64,000 nucleotides of DNA from Branchiostoma floridae (GCF_000003815.2 NC_049993.1:19825946-19889945); one strand, 5' to 3'. Positions 1 to 11,821 are shown, counted from the first letter of the stretch. Program-made: numbers and translations. The notes: a model not told the origin generated them from the letters alone.

Positions 1-998
1 GTTTCGGACACTTTCTGGTCACACTTGTGTTTATCTTAATGTTCATCAATTGTCATAAAACCTGAACTCAGCAACGTATTGACCTTGCCTGACCTTGTAT
101 TTGTTTTATCGAACACAAAGAACACGTCTCGAGCCCCCTAGGAACACTTCCAAGTGTAAGTGCAGCTAGCCGCCCCATAATGGCAGTTTGGGATAATGTT
201 ACACCGTGCTAGAGCTATCGATTAAGAACCTGAAGCGCGTTCGATGATGGCTCGTTTCCAGTTTACAACGGGCCCCCGGGTACTCAAAACGGGGCCACAG
301 CCGGACGATACGCGTCTTTAATGGTCGTTAAGGTGGTCGGAATGTCTTGAAGACGTCTTGAGGGGGGGCTAACATTGATTAGGCGCGGGTAGGTCTGGAA
401 ACGTCGGTAGGATGCCGTAGGGGGTGATTAGATGTAAACATTGGTTTGATACCACAAGGGAGTGATTGGCCGTGAACGTCGGTACGATGCCACATGGGAG
501 TGATTGGCCATGAACTTCGGTACGAGGCCACAGGGATGATTACAGCGTGGTCATTAACTGGGCCTTGTTGATGGATAATGGGGCAAACTTCATTGCCTGT
601 AGACTCAAGGACACTTAATATATCAAGTATGGTGTCCTTAGTAGACCGATGCCTTCTGTAAGTAGTAGAGGGTGCACAGAAAGTACGTGTCGTTCAGGAG
701 GCGTAATCAGGAGGGGAAGGGATGAGCTACAACACTAGTTTCATACCATAGATTGAAGAAGATAAACAATTTTAAAAGATTCAAATTCCATCCCGGTGAT
801 TAGATGCACCCGTTAGTAGGGAACCTCAGTAAGGATTCTTTTTGACGGGAACACGTTCTTATTTCTAGAAAATCAACAAAATATTTGTATGCACGGCTAT
901 GATCGAACTAGTTCTATAAATCAGATCTGTGAAAGTTGTTTTGGGTGTAAATGAAGGTTTTGAGGAAAACTTACCAAGTCTATTTCTTACCTTTCCAG
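1..998. other. Left-edge non-coding region
   Basis: No convincing exon is visible here. The region has no long open frame and contains a short minisatellite (listed separately). If the candidate exon at 999-1177 is real, this is an intron of a gene that begins beyond the left edge of the window. Confidence 0.4.
395..545. repeat. Minisatellite, unit about 40-45 bp
   Basis: Three to four imperfect copies of a unit containing 'gaacgtcggtacgatgccac' followed by 'gggagtgattggcc' lie head to tail. The copies differ by scattered substitutions, so the array is old. Nothing suggests a function. Confidence 0.6.
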
Positions 999-1177
999 CA
1001 ACTGAAGGCGACATAGAAGTGCGCTCAACCAACGGATCGTCTGACGAGAGCTCCCGGCATGCCTCGGGGCAGTCTTCTCCCGCCAGGGAAAATGGCGGGA
1101 ACGAAACTTCCCCGGATGTGGAAAAACAGAGAGAAGAAGAGAAATCCAAGTGGCCTTCTGAGGAGAGCGTGAAGTGA
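999..1177 (+). CDS. Candidate terminal coding exon of a gene entering from the left
   Basis: A pyrimidine-rich tract and AG (tttcttacctttccag, ending at 998) precede an open frame that ends at a TGA at 1175-1177. Entered in phase 1, it encodes about 59 residues rich in Ser, Glu, Lys and Asn (for example GSSDESSRHASGQSS and EKQREEEKSKW), like a disordered acidic C-terminus. The strong acceptor and protein-like composition are the only support. No upstream exon, family motif or poly(A) signal was identified, so a chance open frame remains possible. Confidence 0.3.
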
Positions 1178-1544
1178 CTTTAAGACGGGCGGTTGTGTCT
1201 TTCTTCGAGAGGGACTACAGCGGGTGCACGCGTTTGTTATAACGCCTTCTCCTCGTTGTGAAACTTGCAAGAAGATGTGAACGCTTTCGGTGGAACTGAA
1301 GGCCTAGCTACTGAAGGCTGCAAATCAAGAAACCCAGCTTTCTTAAAGTACGCCTTCTTGACGACACCCTCCAGCAGTACCATAAAGTTTGCTATCGCGG
1401 GACACGCAGGAATGGTGCATCTAGCGACTTGGATTGGTACTGCACTCAGTTTGCAGCTTTAACTGAGGAATGCTGACGTAACTTTGATACGAAAGTGATA
1501 TTACTTCAGTTTCCCGCCAAATGAACGTGAAGCTGTTGCTGGCA

Positions 1545-1995
1545 TTTAGTAACACCGTACTCGAGCGCTTCCTAGCGATTAAGATCCAGACTGCAACAAA
1601 GAGGCCGGGATATATTTTTCATCTGTGCAATCGGATTGATGTTACTGTTACAAGACTTTGTCAAAGGAATCGATGATAAACAATGACAGTTTTTACAGGA
1701 AAGGTTATATGTGGAGACCGTGTATTTTTCGTACCATGTCTTCAACGAGCGCTCTCTAGTAATTTTGAGGCGTACTGCAATTAGAATACCGGGATACCTT
1801 CTTTAGCTGTGAAACTCGTCTAACCGATATTTCAGTGGGTATTCCAATGAAATGAATACAAATGTAGACGTCAAAGACCGACAGTTTGCATACAATTATC
1901 CATAACACACTAGTACATGTGTTTGATCGTTATCCGTTCAAGCGCTCCTGGCGATTTGGAGCCGCACTGCAACCAGTAGGCCGGGATATGTAATA
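1545..1995. repeat. Three diverged tandem copies, period about 190 bp
   Basis: Segments near 1545-1612, 1735-1795 and 1928-1990 share the order 'cgagcgct..ctagcgatt' followed by 'actgcaa' and 'ccgggata'. A fourth, weaker relative is near 200-240. Heavy divergence indicates an old tandem duplication. Confidence 0.5.
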
Positions 1996-2594
1996 GTCAT
2001 GTTTGTTAACAGTATGTGAGCCACACTGGCGTATATTATAACGTAGATAAACTACATACAGGAAATACTGGACATTTAATTACAGACATCGAAATTTCTA
2101 AACCAAACTGTTTTTTGCAAGGTTGCAATACTAAGTAACTAGAGGGTTGTTCCTACTTTTGACATGTGATAGCACTGGTGTTCTTGAATATTCAAATGAA
2201 GGAAAATAAGAAAATTGAGCGTATTCCGCAATAAATATGCCTAGTTTTGCTTATACGATTCACTCTGGATTTAAAAGGTTGGCTGTACCAGATTATCTTT
2301 TACGACTTCATTTTGTGTGTGTTAGGTTTATATAACAATGTGTCTTTTTTTTAATAATTGAAAGATTTTGTGAATACCCAGACAAATTTTGCCTTTTCTT
2401 GTATGGTGGTCGAAGTAGAGTCTTATCAACCGCAAATGTTGCCAAAATTAAAGACGTCGACCTTTTACAGAATCGTCTTTTTGTGTGTTCTCTAGGTAAG
2501 TAAAGATGGACTAGATACTAATAACAATAGGTGGTGGACAAGGTCAAAAAGGTTCCAGACAACAACCCCACCCCCCACCACCCCGCCCTTATAC

Positions 2595-3125
2595 CGAATG
2601 GTGCAGTCATTATCATCAACGTTACATCCAAACAAGTCTAACTTTGAACTTCAGTATGCTCCACGAACGTTGAATTCCAGGCAGGTTTGATATGACATAT
2701 AGTAAGGTAAACAAGAAGAGGGTAAAGAAAACTTTTACACTACCCCTCATCTGTACAAAATGGTACAGCCCTTAACACCAATGTCACGTTCGCCCAAGTC
2801 TAGTCTTGAACTCCAGCACGTTCAAGGAACAACGCCTTCCTGGCAGCTTTGATAACGCAGAGACTTACAAAATAATGTGGTATACAAGAAAAAGGTAAAC
2901 AAAATGTCACGTCCAAGTGTGTAGCCTTGAACTTCATTAAGTTTCAGGAATGCATACTGAATTCACGGCAGGTTTGATATGACATATTAAGGTAAAGCAA
3001 AGTTTATCACCCCCCCATCTGTACAAAATGGTACAGCCCTTATCACCATGTCACGTCCAAGTGTGCAGCCTTGAACTTCATCACGTTCCGGGAATATCGA
3101 CCACCAGCCGGTGCTGATATGACAG
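2595..3125. repeat. Diverged tandem repeat, about four units of 100-180 bp
   Basis: Repeated blocks carry 'catctgtacaaaatggtaca', then 'cacgtccaagt..tagccttgaacttcat', then 'ggcaggtttgatatgacat'. Copies start near 2595, 2745, 2900 and 3020 and differ by indels. No coding signal is present. Confidence 0.6.
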
Positions 3126-4163
3126 AGGCGTCAATAACCATAACCATTTATTGATCTCTGACAGTCATACAGCCCCTGGGAAATTCCAACCCTAGATTTG
3201 ATTGTCTTTTTTTTCTTTAAAGCGGCAATTATAGATGAAAGTCTCGATCTTAAATGACTTGCGTGCATCTGACTACATTATCAAGTGCAGAGAGGGACCT
3301 CACAGGTCAAAAATCAGGTCACTTTCAAACTGAAATGACATATAGCACGTCAATACATCTAACGCATACTTTAAGACAAATACGTAGATATTGTAACATT
3401 CTGTCACCGATCTCTGTATCCAGATCTATCAGCTGTGGTCTTTTGGAATGATGACTCAGGCCCGATGGGGTACTGCTTACGGTTTATTCAATCGTCCACA
3501 AGACCCTCTGTGCCTTGTGGAGGTATCTCTCTTCAGGTTCCTCTAACCGTCTCCTGACGCTACGCATGCGTGTTAGTGTCTAGCTCATGAATATTAACCC
3601 TAGAGCTCATTACTATTAAACACTTGTCACATCCCCTTTTCTTCAGATATCAATAATCAATATTCCAAAAATAAAGATACTAGAATGTGGGAAGGAGTAA
3701 GCTGGTCATCACAAATGACAGGAGGCACTTCAATTTAGGACCTCTGAAACCATATTAAGTCACATATTTGTATCTTCATGTAAGTTATAACGGACAAAAA
3801 GATAGCAGGGTATAGTGGGATTATGCATTCAGCACCAAGGACAGGGACTGTAAGTTCCAACGTTGTGGTTGGGTGAGGTTGCAGGGCGTAATATTTTGGT
3901 ATTCACTTGTTAGTATATCTACAAATTTTAATTTTAGTATACCGTCTGACTGTTCTATGTGACCTACCACATACATTGTACGGCAGATTTACAACTTGGG
4001 ACATTGGTATGTATAGTTCAAAGTCCGGCTATTTTGTCACGGAAAAAGTTATTGTAGAGCATTGTTGGTAGTTCTTTCAGTCAAACTGAGGCGAAAATCC
4101 TTCGGCACAAAAATCCTACCGAAAATGTAACCGCGAATTGTGTTTGTTTTCGAATAATTTGGC

Positions 4164-5086
4164 GGGTTTACGGAAAAGGCTGGGCTGTCTACCTGGGCTG
4201 TCTACCTGGGCTGTCTACCTGGGCTGGCTATCACGTCAGGCTACTTGGACCTACGAAAGCCCATTGCGACAAAAGCTGTTTTAGCAGTAGGGGTTGTTTG
4301 TGCCCAATGAAGAAGCTATTTGTGTGTTACATAACCCAGAGGTTCTGGGTTCAAATCAGTTGATATGCCACCGATCTTGTACCCTTGTGAAGGGCTATTA
4401 TGACGAATTATCGGGCTGATTGGATTAGTCTTAAGACTGGTGGCTAGTTGGTCAAAGGCGTCCAGGAGCCGTTCTATAGTGGCTGTCAGGGTCCAGGTTT
4501 CTGTGCAATACATTAGGATCGAGAATTGAATTGTGAGGAGCTTAAAATAAGCGTTGCTAAAGTGCAAGGGTCTGGAACTGCTGCCTTTCGGTGATAACTC
4601 AGGTGACCTCAATAATATGACAACAATTACCCCAGGTGTGGCCATAGGACTTAAGGTTTTGAACCACTTACAACGGAAGGACCCCTAGTCTTTTCCGTAA
4701 GTGTGGTGGGTTCTTTGCACTATCTGAGGGAGGGTCCTTACAGAAGCTAGGTATTATTTTCTCTACCCTAGTGAAGGGAGGAAAGTCGTGTTAGGAGCCC
4801 TTCCCAAGCGCACAAGATCGGTGGCATATCAACTGATTCAAACTCAGAACCTCTGGGTTATGTAACATACACAGCCACACACAGCCACTTCACACAGCTC
4901 ATTCACATAATATCACAATCATCCTTTGGACACAGCTTCTTCGCTGAGCACAAACAACCCCTACTGCTAAAACAGCTTTTGTCGCAATGGGCTTTCGTAG
5001 GTCCAAGTAGCCTGACGTGAAGCCAGCCCAGGTAGACAGCCCAGGTAGACAGCCCAGGTAGACAGCCCAGCCTTTTCCGTAAACCC
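4164..5086. mobile_element. Fold-back element with long inverted arms
   Basis: The left arm (4164-4380) is matched in reverse complement by the right arm (4812-5086). Each arm has three tandem copies of 'gggctgtctacct' near its outer end, followed by 'ggacctacgaaagcccattg' and 'agcagtaggggttgtttgtg'. The inner ends pair through 'ccagaggttctgggttcaaa' and 'ggcatatcaactga'. The right arm has about 60 extra bases. The 431-bp centre holds a LINE-like remnant. The structure resembles Foldback-type DNA elements or an inverted duplication of one repeat. The inner arm contains a B-box-like 'gggttcaaatc', as in tRNA-derived SINEs. Confidence 0.65.
4430..4560 (-). pseudogene. Degenerate non-LTR retrotransposon reverse-transcriptase remnant
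   Basis: On the minus strand the frame reads SILMYCTETWTLTATIERL followed by LDAFDQ. This resembles the 'YGSETWTLT...RL.AFE' stretch found after the catalytic palm in LINE-type reverse transcriptases (established family knowledge). Only some 40 residues survive, with no catalytic residues. It lies in the centre of the fold-back element, so the two may have been captured together. Confidence 0.5.
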
Positions 5087-5472
5087 AATTTGGCACTCCC
5101 GATTTCTGAACAAAAATGGCCGCTTCCAGAACGGTACAAAGGTCACACAAATACAACCTTTGACCTGTAGCCTGGTACCTTACCAGCGTACGTGCGGAAA
5201 TAAGATAAGCCACGAAAAGAGATAAAGTTACAGACGAGGGGTGAAGTTCAGGCAACAAACCACGTCACCAACTTGCAGACGTAAGGTGGGGGCGTGTACA
5301 GAGGAGCGTCTGTAGGCGACTTGAAGCAGTGAAATTCCTTACAGACATTTTAAGAACCTGCGTCTTGGATACAATATAGAGGCAACCTCAGAACGTGAGT
5401 CTTTGACCAAAATTTCATCAAAGACACTGCACGTCTAGGAGACGATCCTGTAGACACTCACGAATCACGACA

Positions 5473-5490
5473 ATGGAGACCAGACCTGAG
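5473..5490 (+). CDS. Proposed first coding exon (METRPE) of the membrane-protein gene
   Basis: The context 'cacgacaATGG' has A at -3 and G at +4. It opens a six-codon frame ending at a GTAAAC donor in phase 0, exactly the phase needed by the exon starting at 6502. No other ATG-donor pair was examined exhaustively, so an alternative start is possible. The intron to exon 2 would be about 1.0 kb. Confidence 0.4.
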
Positions 5491-8400
5491 GTAAACTATC
5501 GTCTGATGCAGACGGTAAAATTATCGCAATATATATAACGTATAGTTAAGTGATTATAACTAAGTTAAGATAACGATATATGTAAGTCAACATCATTACA
5601 GCAACAACGAAACATTACCAGCACAGCGTACTTTGAACCTCAGTGAGTTACTGCCTAATTATGATTCTTAAACTAGCATTGTTCAATACATCGTTGTGTT
5701 TTATTATAACGCTAGCTGTAATGGACTTACACATAAGGTATGATGTTATGAGACATCGCGTAACGTTAACATATTGTAAACAACATACAACGTTACACTA
5801 ATTTTGCACTACATAATAACTTCATGTCACGGTAGCCAACATGCAGCATTAATAGGTAGTGATAACGAAGATATTCTGAGGAAAAAGTATCAGTAAAGCC
5901 CACCGGTACCCTTATATAACCATATAGTTCTGGTGGTAGTTTGTGTTTTCAGGTCATACAGAAGATAAGCAATCTCCATATGGCATGAACATGTTTGTGT
6001 CCCACAACAATAGCTGAACGGTCTGTAACGTCACATTAATGAACGAACCATAACAGAACAAGTACAAAGTTGGCGTTGTCGTTATTACTGTCATAGTTTT
6101 ACCTACCAGTGCAAAGTTCAAAGCGAAAGTTAGGTCAGATTTCTCGTACGTGAGTCGGCCGCCCTCCCCATCGTCTGTTTGATGACCTCTGACCTCCCAA
6201 GTGGCTGATTTGATGACCCGATTAACCAAATAATATCGCTGTGTATTCAAGCGCCGTACAGGTTTGTTTTGAAGATGATTTAAATGCTTTAAACTATACA
6301 GAAAGAAGCGACAAAGAACTACAAAAAACACACACAAAAAAAAACATTTCGACTGGAATTCTCATCGCGAGAAAATGATATTTTGTACAGTAATTCTGTT
6401 TAAGTTCCCTCCAATTTTTAGTGCATAAATAGCACAGAAAACTAAAATACACTTTCCTGCACGTGAATATGAATGATATTCTGATTTCCGTGTATTTGCA
6501 GCCCTTCAGTTGGTGGGTTGCTTTCCGAAACCCTGCCGAAAACTACCGAAACCACCCGACATACCTGGTGCCTGACGTCATCTTCCACGTCATCGCAGCG
6601 CTTCTGCTCGTCCACGGTGAGCATTTTAGTCAATGAATCAATAAGATATTGAATAGATTAATCAATCTTTGAATGAACCTACCCAATAGTCAACTCATCA
6701 ACAGACAGGTAACGGTCCATTGTCCATTGTATAGAAAGTAGTTTGTTTTTTGTTGGTGTGTGTGTATATTTATGTGTGTCTGTGTGTGCGCGTTTGTGGT
6801 GTGTCTGTGTGTGTGCATGTGTATGTGTCTGCGTGTGTGCATGTGTGGTGTGTGTGTCTGTGTGTCTGTATGTGCGTGGTGTATCTGTGTGTGTATGTGT
6901 CTGTGTTTTTTTGGTCTGTGTGCATGCGCGCGCGTTTGTGCGCGAGTGTGTGTGTGTCCGTAATTTGTCACGAAAAATGGCAAGTTCAAGCTCAATTTTA
7001 GGCATTCTGTAATCTACAAGATACTAGTAGTACAACATTTCCATTTTGCCGTCAGCGCTGCGGAGAGGAGGGCGGTATCCCTGGCTGTACTTCTCCGCCC
7101 TGTCGCATGGCGTGTTCACGGAGGTGTTCAGCTACTGGGTCCCGCAGATCAACAACTTCTGGCACGGCCAGTCCACGGTCATGTTCGCCGGCCAGCGCCT
7201 GCCGTCCTACATCGTCTGCCAGTGTGAGAATTTGTTTCTTTGTTTGTTTAGTTTGTTTCTTTAGTTTAGCTAGTCTAGTTTCTTTGTTTACCTCTCTCTC
7301 TCTCTTCTCTCTCTTCTTCTGTCTCTCCATTCTCTCTCTCGTTCTTCTCTCTCTCTCTCTTCTCTCTCATTCTCCCACCCCTCTCTCTCCCTTTTCTCTC
7401 TCTTCTCTCTCCTCCCTCTCTCTCTCACTCACTCACTCAGTCACTCAATCACTATGAAATCTATCTTCCCTATGTCCCATCAGACATAGCTGTGATCTAC
7501 ACGTCCAGTGTCGCCGCTGCCCGCCTCAGACTCGGTGTGTTTGCCGGCGCATGCGCCACAGCGCTAGTGGACTCCCTGTACTATCACGTGTTTGACGTGA
7601 CGGGAGTCAAGATGCTGTGGTGGTCATGGCATGACACCGACCCGAACGTGTAAGACAGCACTTGTTACCTGTATGAAAATTGGAGGTTTTGTTTCTGGTG
7701 TATACTAGTGTTTGCGTTTCCGGATATTTGTGATCAACATAATTTTAGAACCTCTGGATGAATTGTAATGATATTTGTCGTATATGTAGATAGGGATTAG
7801 AATTGAAAGACGAAGGTAAAGGTAGATTTTTGGCCCACTAGTGTGGGACCTTGGTACTGCAGCAGAATGTCCTTAACTTGATATGGTTTTGATTTTTTGG
7901 TGCTAGATAGCTTTTGACGTAAACCGTGTCCTTGACATGGTATGATTTGTTCAATGTTAGATCAATGTTGTTCGCATTTTCTCCCCAGGTACGACCGAAC
8001 CTACTGGGTGCCGTGGGGCAGTCCTTACTGGCGCCTTTCCTTCGCTTCCAGCTTCACTCTCCTGTTCCACGGGGTACACAGGCTGTTGGGTGGGCAGGGC
8101 ATGTTCCAAAGGAGCAGGTTAGTCTCATAATGTTACTGTTGGGGACTTTGGGCTATGTGTTGGGCTACTGTCTGTGGTTCTACTTCGGAATCCCCTCTAG
8201 CTTTATGCTACTGTTCTACGGGGTACGAATGTTGGGCGGGCAGGGCATGTTCCAGTCTAAAGTCGAAGATAACGTATCTAGAATCTAACTTTTTCAAACT
8301 GTCAATGATATTGATAGATAAAAATAAATAACCGCCACAGTCTGTTCGCTGAGCTGGGCAGCGCCGCCGTAGCGGTGTTCCTGACGTTTCCCGTCGGGGT

Positions 8401-10744
8401 GGCGACGCAGTTCGTCCCGCTGTTCCACGTGGTGAAGGACGTGCTCGGGGTGCACGCCGAGGTGAGAACGGATTATTTATTCTGTAAATTCGTAAAAAAA
8501 GAGATTCTTCTTTAAATACAAAACCGATTCTTTGTTCTGCTTTTTTTTATAGTATTCACATAAAGCAGTCACTGTACGTTGATGAAGGTTAGACATCCTA
8601 GTAATAGTTTACGCCAAAAAGTAGTTATTCAAGCAACTGGATATGGTTTTGGAAACTGTCAGACGTTTCAGACAACATCCGATGTCTTTCGTCAGTGACA
8701 CTGTAGAGATCTTGTTGGGGAGCAGTTTTATATCCTATCTTTTTTTTTTTTTTTTATCTATGCTGTGACCACACCTCATCTTTAGCAGCTGTGCAGACAT
8801 TTACAATGCATCACGCTGGCGAATATCGGTCATGGCGGACATGAAGATCAGTAAGGCACAGGTACTAGGGGACGAGTAGATGGGCGTTAGAAGAATCTAT
8901 CATGTAACGTTGCACACAACAGGTACCCGTGCTCATGCTGGTCTGCATCTTCGTGCTGATTGTGTGGGGAGCGGATCGGAGCCGGCCGGCGGAGGCCAGG
9001 ACCAACACAGGTGCGGCATTCTGTTTGTTTGTTTATTTGTCTGTTTGTTTTGTCTGTCTGTCTGTTTGTTAATGTTCTTTCTCTTGTTCATTCAGCCATA
9101 TGCAAGATCGTGGAAGGCTTGATAGGTACGATGTAAACGTGACTAACCGGGGTACTGTTTAGTTGCTTCTATAGAAACTATGACAACGCACGGGTTAATC
9201 GTCCAACATGGCGGATAATAGCCACGTGATCGCAAACACCATGTGCTCCTCTATGGTGAAAATTTTCGAGACCGAAGAAAATCCTTCGTAATGGCTAGGT
9301 TGCCGGCTTGAAAAGGTGTTCACTAGGGCAGGTTTGACTGTACATTGCTGTGTCTAGCTCTGGGATTTTCCATCGCCTTTGTTTTCCCGCCCTCAGCCCG
9401 GCCCGGCTGGTTTGACGAGATCGCCGTCTCCGTGCTGCTCAACTTCCTCACCATGTGGGTGGTCGTCGCCATGGCAACCCCCGAACACGCGCGTTCCATC
9501 GGCCTGCACCAGCCGACCGGGCCGTGCAACGAGACGGAGGACATGTACCTGGCCACGGGGCAGGTGAGGAGGAAACAAACAAACAAACAAACAAACACAC
9601 AACAGACAAACAAACAGACAAACAAGAATGATATTGAATCAATAGAAAAACAGGAATTTAACCTCTTCTATGTAGGTAATGAAAAACAACATGGTTGAGC
9701 CTATTATGTTAACATCATAAACACGAAAATTATTACTTATTGCTGACGTTCATACAACCGAGACGGGTGTTGGTACAGGCTTTTGTTACCTTTGACCCTT
9801 TTCTAAAGTCACGTGACGGCGGTAAATCATTTCCACCCTGGCACCAAATAACTTAAAGTAAAGCGTCATGCCGGTTTCTTCTTTCAACAGCTACCATTAC
9901 CAATACCAATAGAGCTTTGCATAAATTTTGGTGTGGCTGTCGGAGCGCTAGTGTGTTTTCGCACTGCATTTTCTGTGTGCACGTGTTTTGCCAGATGGCG
10001 CTTACCTTGAAGGGCGATGAAGGGCTATTTCGTATGACTTGTTCCTCTACAGGTTGTTCAGAAAGGGAGGTACCTGTGCGTCACTGACTATGATGAGGGG
10101 TACTTCGACTGGCACTGCCTTCCCGGGGGTCAGCCCCCACCCCACGGGATGGACTGGTAGGTGGCAATGTGATAAGTGTTGATTCATTGCATATTTGGTC
10201 TTAGTTATCTCCATGAAAATGGCGATATCGTTTTGGGTGTGTCCGTGTTTTTGTAGTCAGAACTCAAGAACCTCTTGATGGTATACGATGATATTTGGTA
10301 GGTAGGTAGGTAGGTGTTGCAAAGATGAAGGTCAATGTCAATTGGGCTCCCTGGTATGTGACCTTGTTTATTCTAGTATTCTAGTAAAAATGTTTCTGAA
10401 GTTAGCGCGTTACAAGTTTTAGTAGCTATTACAATACAGCTCGTATTTTAAATGGGACAGCATAATTCCGGTAAGAGTCCTTAACTGGCTTCTACTGTAT
10501 ACGTTCCTCATTAGGAATAGTAGTGACAAAGACGTTGCTGCGTTTTTTTTCTTATTCAATCCATGACTCTCTGCCCTATAGGTACACGATGTGCGGCACC
10601 CCGTACGCTAACCGTGCGGAGTACCTAGTCGTGGTGGGCGCCATCGCCGCGTGCGGGATAGCCGTGTACTACAAGCTGGTGGCCCTGTCTGCAGGAGACT
10701 ATGGGCATGATGGAAGCGGCAAGAAGAAAACTAAAACCCACTAA
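5473..10744 (+). CDS. Multi-pass membrane protein of unknown function (DUF7802-like), 10 coding exons
   Basis: Coding exons are 5473-5490 (tentative), 6502-6616, 7056-7223, 7484-7649, 7989-8117, 8341-8461, 8923-9010, 9397-9563, 10053-10156 and 10582-10744. All have GT/AG borders and matching phases, giving 1,239 nt or 412 residues with a TAA stop. Eight or nine hydrophobic segments are visible, including VIFHVIAALLLVHG, the YIAVIYTSSVAAARL region, AAVAVFLTFPVGVA, VPVLMLVCIFVLIVW, a VSVLLNFLTMWVVVAMA segment and EYLVVVGAIAACGIAVYY. Exon 2 begins PFSWWVAFRNPAENYRNHP and the tail is Lys-rich (KKKTKTH). The NP-x-x-Y/HP opening recalls the uncharacterised metazoan DUF7802 family, from memory and not searched. 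No enzymatic motif was recognised. It is convergent with the lipid-transfer gene. Confidence 0.8.
5491..6501 (+). other. Proposed first intron of the membrane-protein gene
   Basis: AT-rich sequence with no exon-like open frame. The 127-codon minus-strand open frame at 5954-6337 has no splice context or family motif and looks like chance. No transposon termini were recognised. Confidence 0.35.
6755..6960. repeat. (TG)n microsatellite, interrupted
   Basis: Roughly 200 bp of TG dinucleotides with interspersed C, A and T lie in an intron of the membrane-protein gene. Cys/Val-rich and His/Thr-rich open frames on the two strands are by-products of the repeat. Confidence 0.9.
7260..7445. repeat. 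CT-rich polypyrimidine tract
   Basis: A long run of TCTC, TTCTC and CACTCACT units precedes the exon starting at 7484. It may act as an extended polypyrimidine tract for that acceptor, but its length suggests simple-sequence expansion. Confidence 0.85.
8140..8275 (+). pseudogene. Degenerate duplicate of the exon at 7989-8117
   Basis: This intronic stretch ends with 'ttgggcgggcagggcatgtt', almost identical to the end of the upstream exon, and encodes a parallel series (FYGVRMLGGQGMFQ versus FHGVHRLLGGQGMFQ). Its first half is heavily diverged. It looks like a tandem exon duplicate that decayed, or a poorly conserved mutually exclusive exon. No clean phase-matched acceptor was found. Confidence 0.5.
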
Positions 10745-10989
10745 CGTAATGCTAGATAGGGTGCTCGTTATAAGAGAACAACCTACTGTGTAATACGCGT
10801 ATTTAATCGAAACTATATCCCAGTAATGAATGCCTTTTGACAGTGCACTAGTGTCCTGTTAGTTGAGAACATGAGTTAGACGTTGATTAGCTACCTATTG
10901 TTTTCCTTCTTCAAAGGGAGTACAATTTCTTTCTTTCTCTGCATATATCTTATAACAGGAGAAGTACAAATTGTGTAAGACTGGGCTGA
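10745..10989 (+). other. 3' flank of the membrane-protein gene
   Basis: Probably its 3' untranslated region. No AATAAA was recognised before the mariner-derived element begins, so the polyadenylation site is undetermined. Confidence 0.35.
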
Positions 10990-11572
10990 TACGAGGGGCA
11001 TTCAATTAGTAATGGTCCTGACCCATTTCCCATAGCAGGAGAGTAATGAAACTTGGCACAGTTATTAGTCTTTCTCTTCATAGGAATCACCCAGAGTTAT
11101 GCATTTCTCCCATCATTTGATGTAGCTCTGGACACCGTTCTTGTAGGACATCCCAGGTTGGTCCTCCGACAGATGCCTCATCAATGGCAGAAGAGGGACG
11201 ACCAGGTCTGGGAGCTGTTTCCAGAGACTTCCGACCTTGTTTGAATTCAGGATGCCAGCGTTTTACAAGGTCATATGATGGGGCATTATCACCATATTTT
11301 TTTTTTCATTTCATCAAAAGTCCCCTTCGGTGTGCGTCCTTTCAAATACAAAAACCGGATCACTGCGCGACACTCAACTTGCTCCATTTCACACCTGGTC
11401 CATTTCACACCTGACTCAGTTCAAACACCAGTAAATCAGAAACCACAATTAGTTCAGAGCTGTCTTTTGCAACATAACCCATAGAGATATGACTCATTAC
11501 ACATGCAAAATTTCATCTAGATCAGACAACTGGAAGTGGGTCAGGGGCATTACTTATTGAATGCCCCTCGTA
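10990..11572 (-). mobile_element. Non-autonomous mariner-derived element, copy 1
   Basis: Terminal inverted repeats begin 'acgaggggcattcaat' and end 'attgaatgcccctcgt', with TA at both ends as in Tc1/mariner insertions. The inside, read on the minus strand, keeps a fragment homologous to the helix-turn-helix N-terminus of mariner/SETMAR-like transposases and then jumps to unrelated sequence. It is about 583 bp, nearly the same length and structure as the copy at 60510-61091, so both derive from one internally deleted founder. The catalytic DDD/DDE core is absent. It lies between the two convergent 3' ends. Confidence 0.85.
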
Positions 11573-11815
11573 GGATCGATCGACACAGTAAACCAAAGTT
11601 TGGTGTGTGTTTGTAACGTGCTAGAGCTGTGACTCTCCTCAAACGCGTACGGGACCTCCGACTAGAAGTCTCATAACAGCGACCTTACTGACCTCTAAAC
11701 CAAACATACTCCTTCGTTAATTTCTTAAGATATCCCACAAATCAGTGTCATGTCTTAAAGTCATGCTAAAATTAAGAAGGAATCACCAGGAATCTGTGAG
11801 TTTATGATTCATCAT
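11573..11815. other. Short spacer between mariner element and lipid-gene poly(A) site
   Basis: Unique sequence with no exon or transposon terminus seen. It marks the limit between the convergent transcription units. Confidence 0.35.
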
Positions 11816-11821
11816 TTTATT
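11816..11821 (-). terminator. Probable polyadenylation signal of the lipid-transfer gene
   Basis: The minus strand reads AATAAA here, about 640 nt beyond the stop codon at 12457-12459. It is the canonical hexamer on the correct strand before the intergenic mariner element. The intervening 11822-12456 would be 3' untranslated region. No transcript evidence is available. Confidence 0.5.

Larger units (their letters stand above)
1178..4163. other. Intergenic region with old diverged repeats
   Basis: No exon-like sequence was found on either strand. Much of the region consists of decayed tandem duplications (listed separately). The rest is AT-rich unique sequence with short C or T runs. It lies between the possible left-edge exon and the fold-back element upstream of the membrane-protein gene. 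Confidence 0.5.

Noticed and set aside
6679-7012. Cys/Val-rich and His/Thr-rich open frames on both strands
   Set aside because: They are translations of a TG/CA microsatellite within an intron and have no splice-supported coding context.
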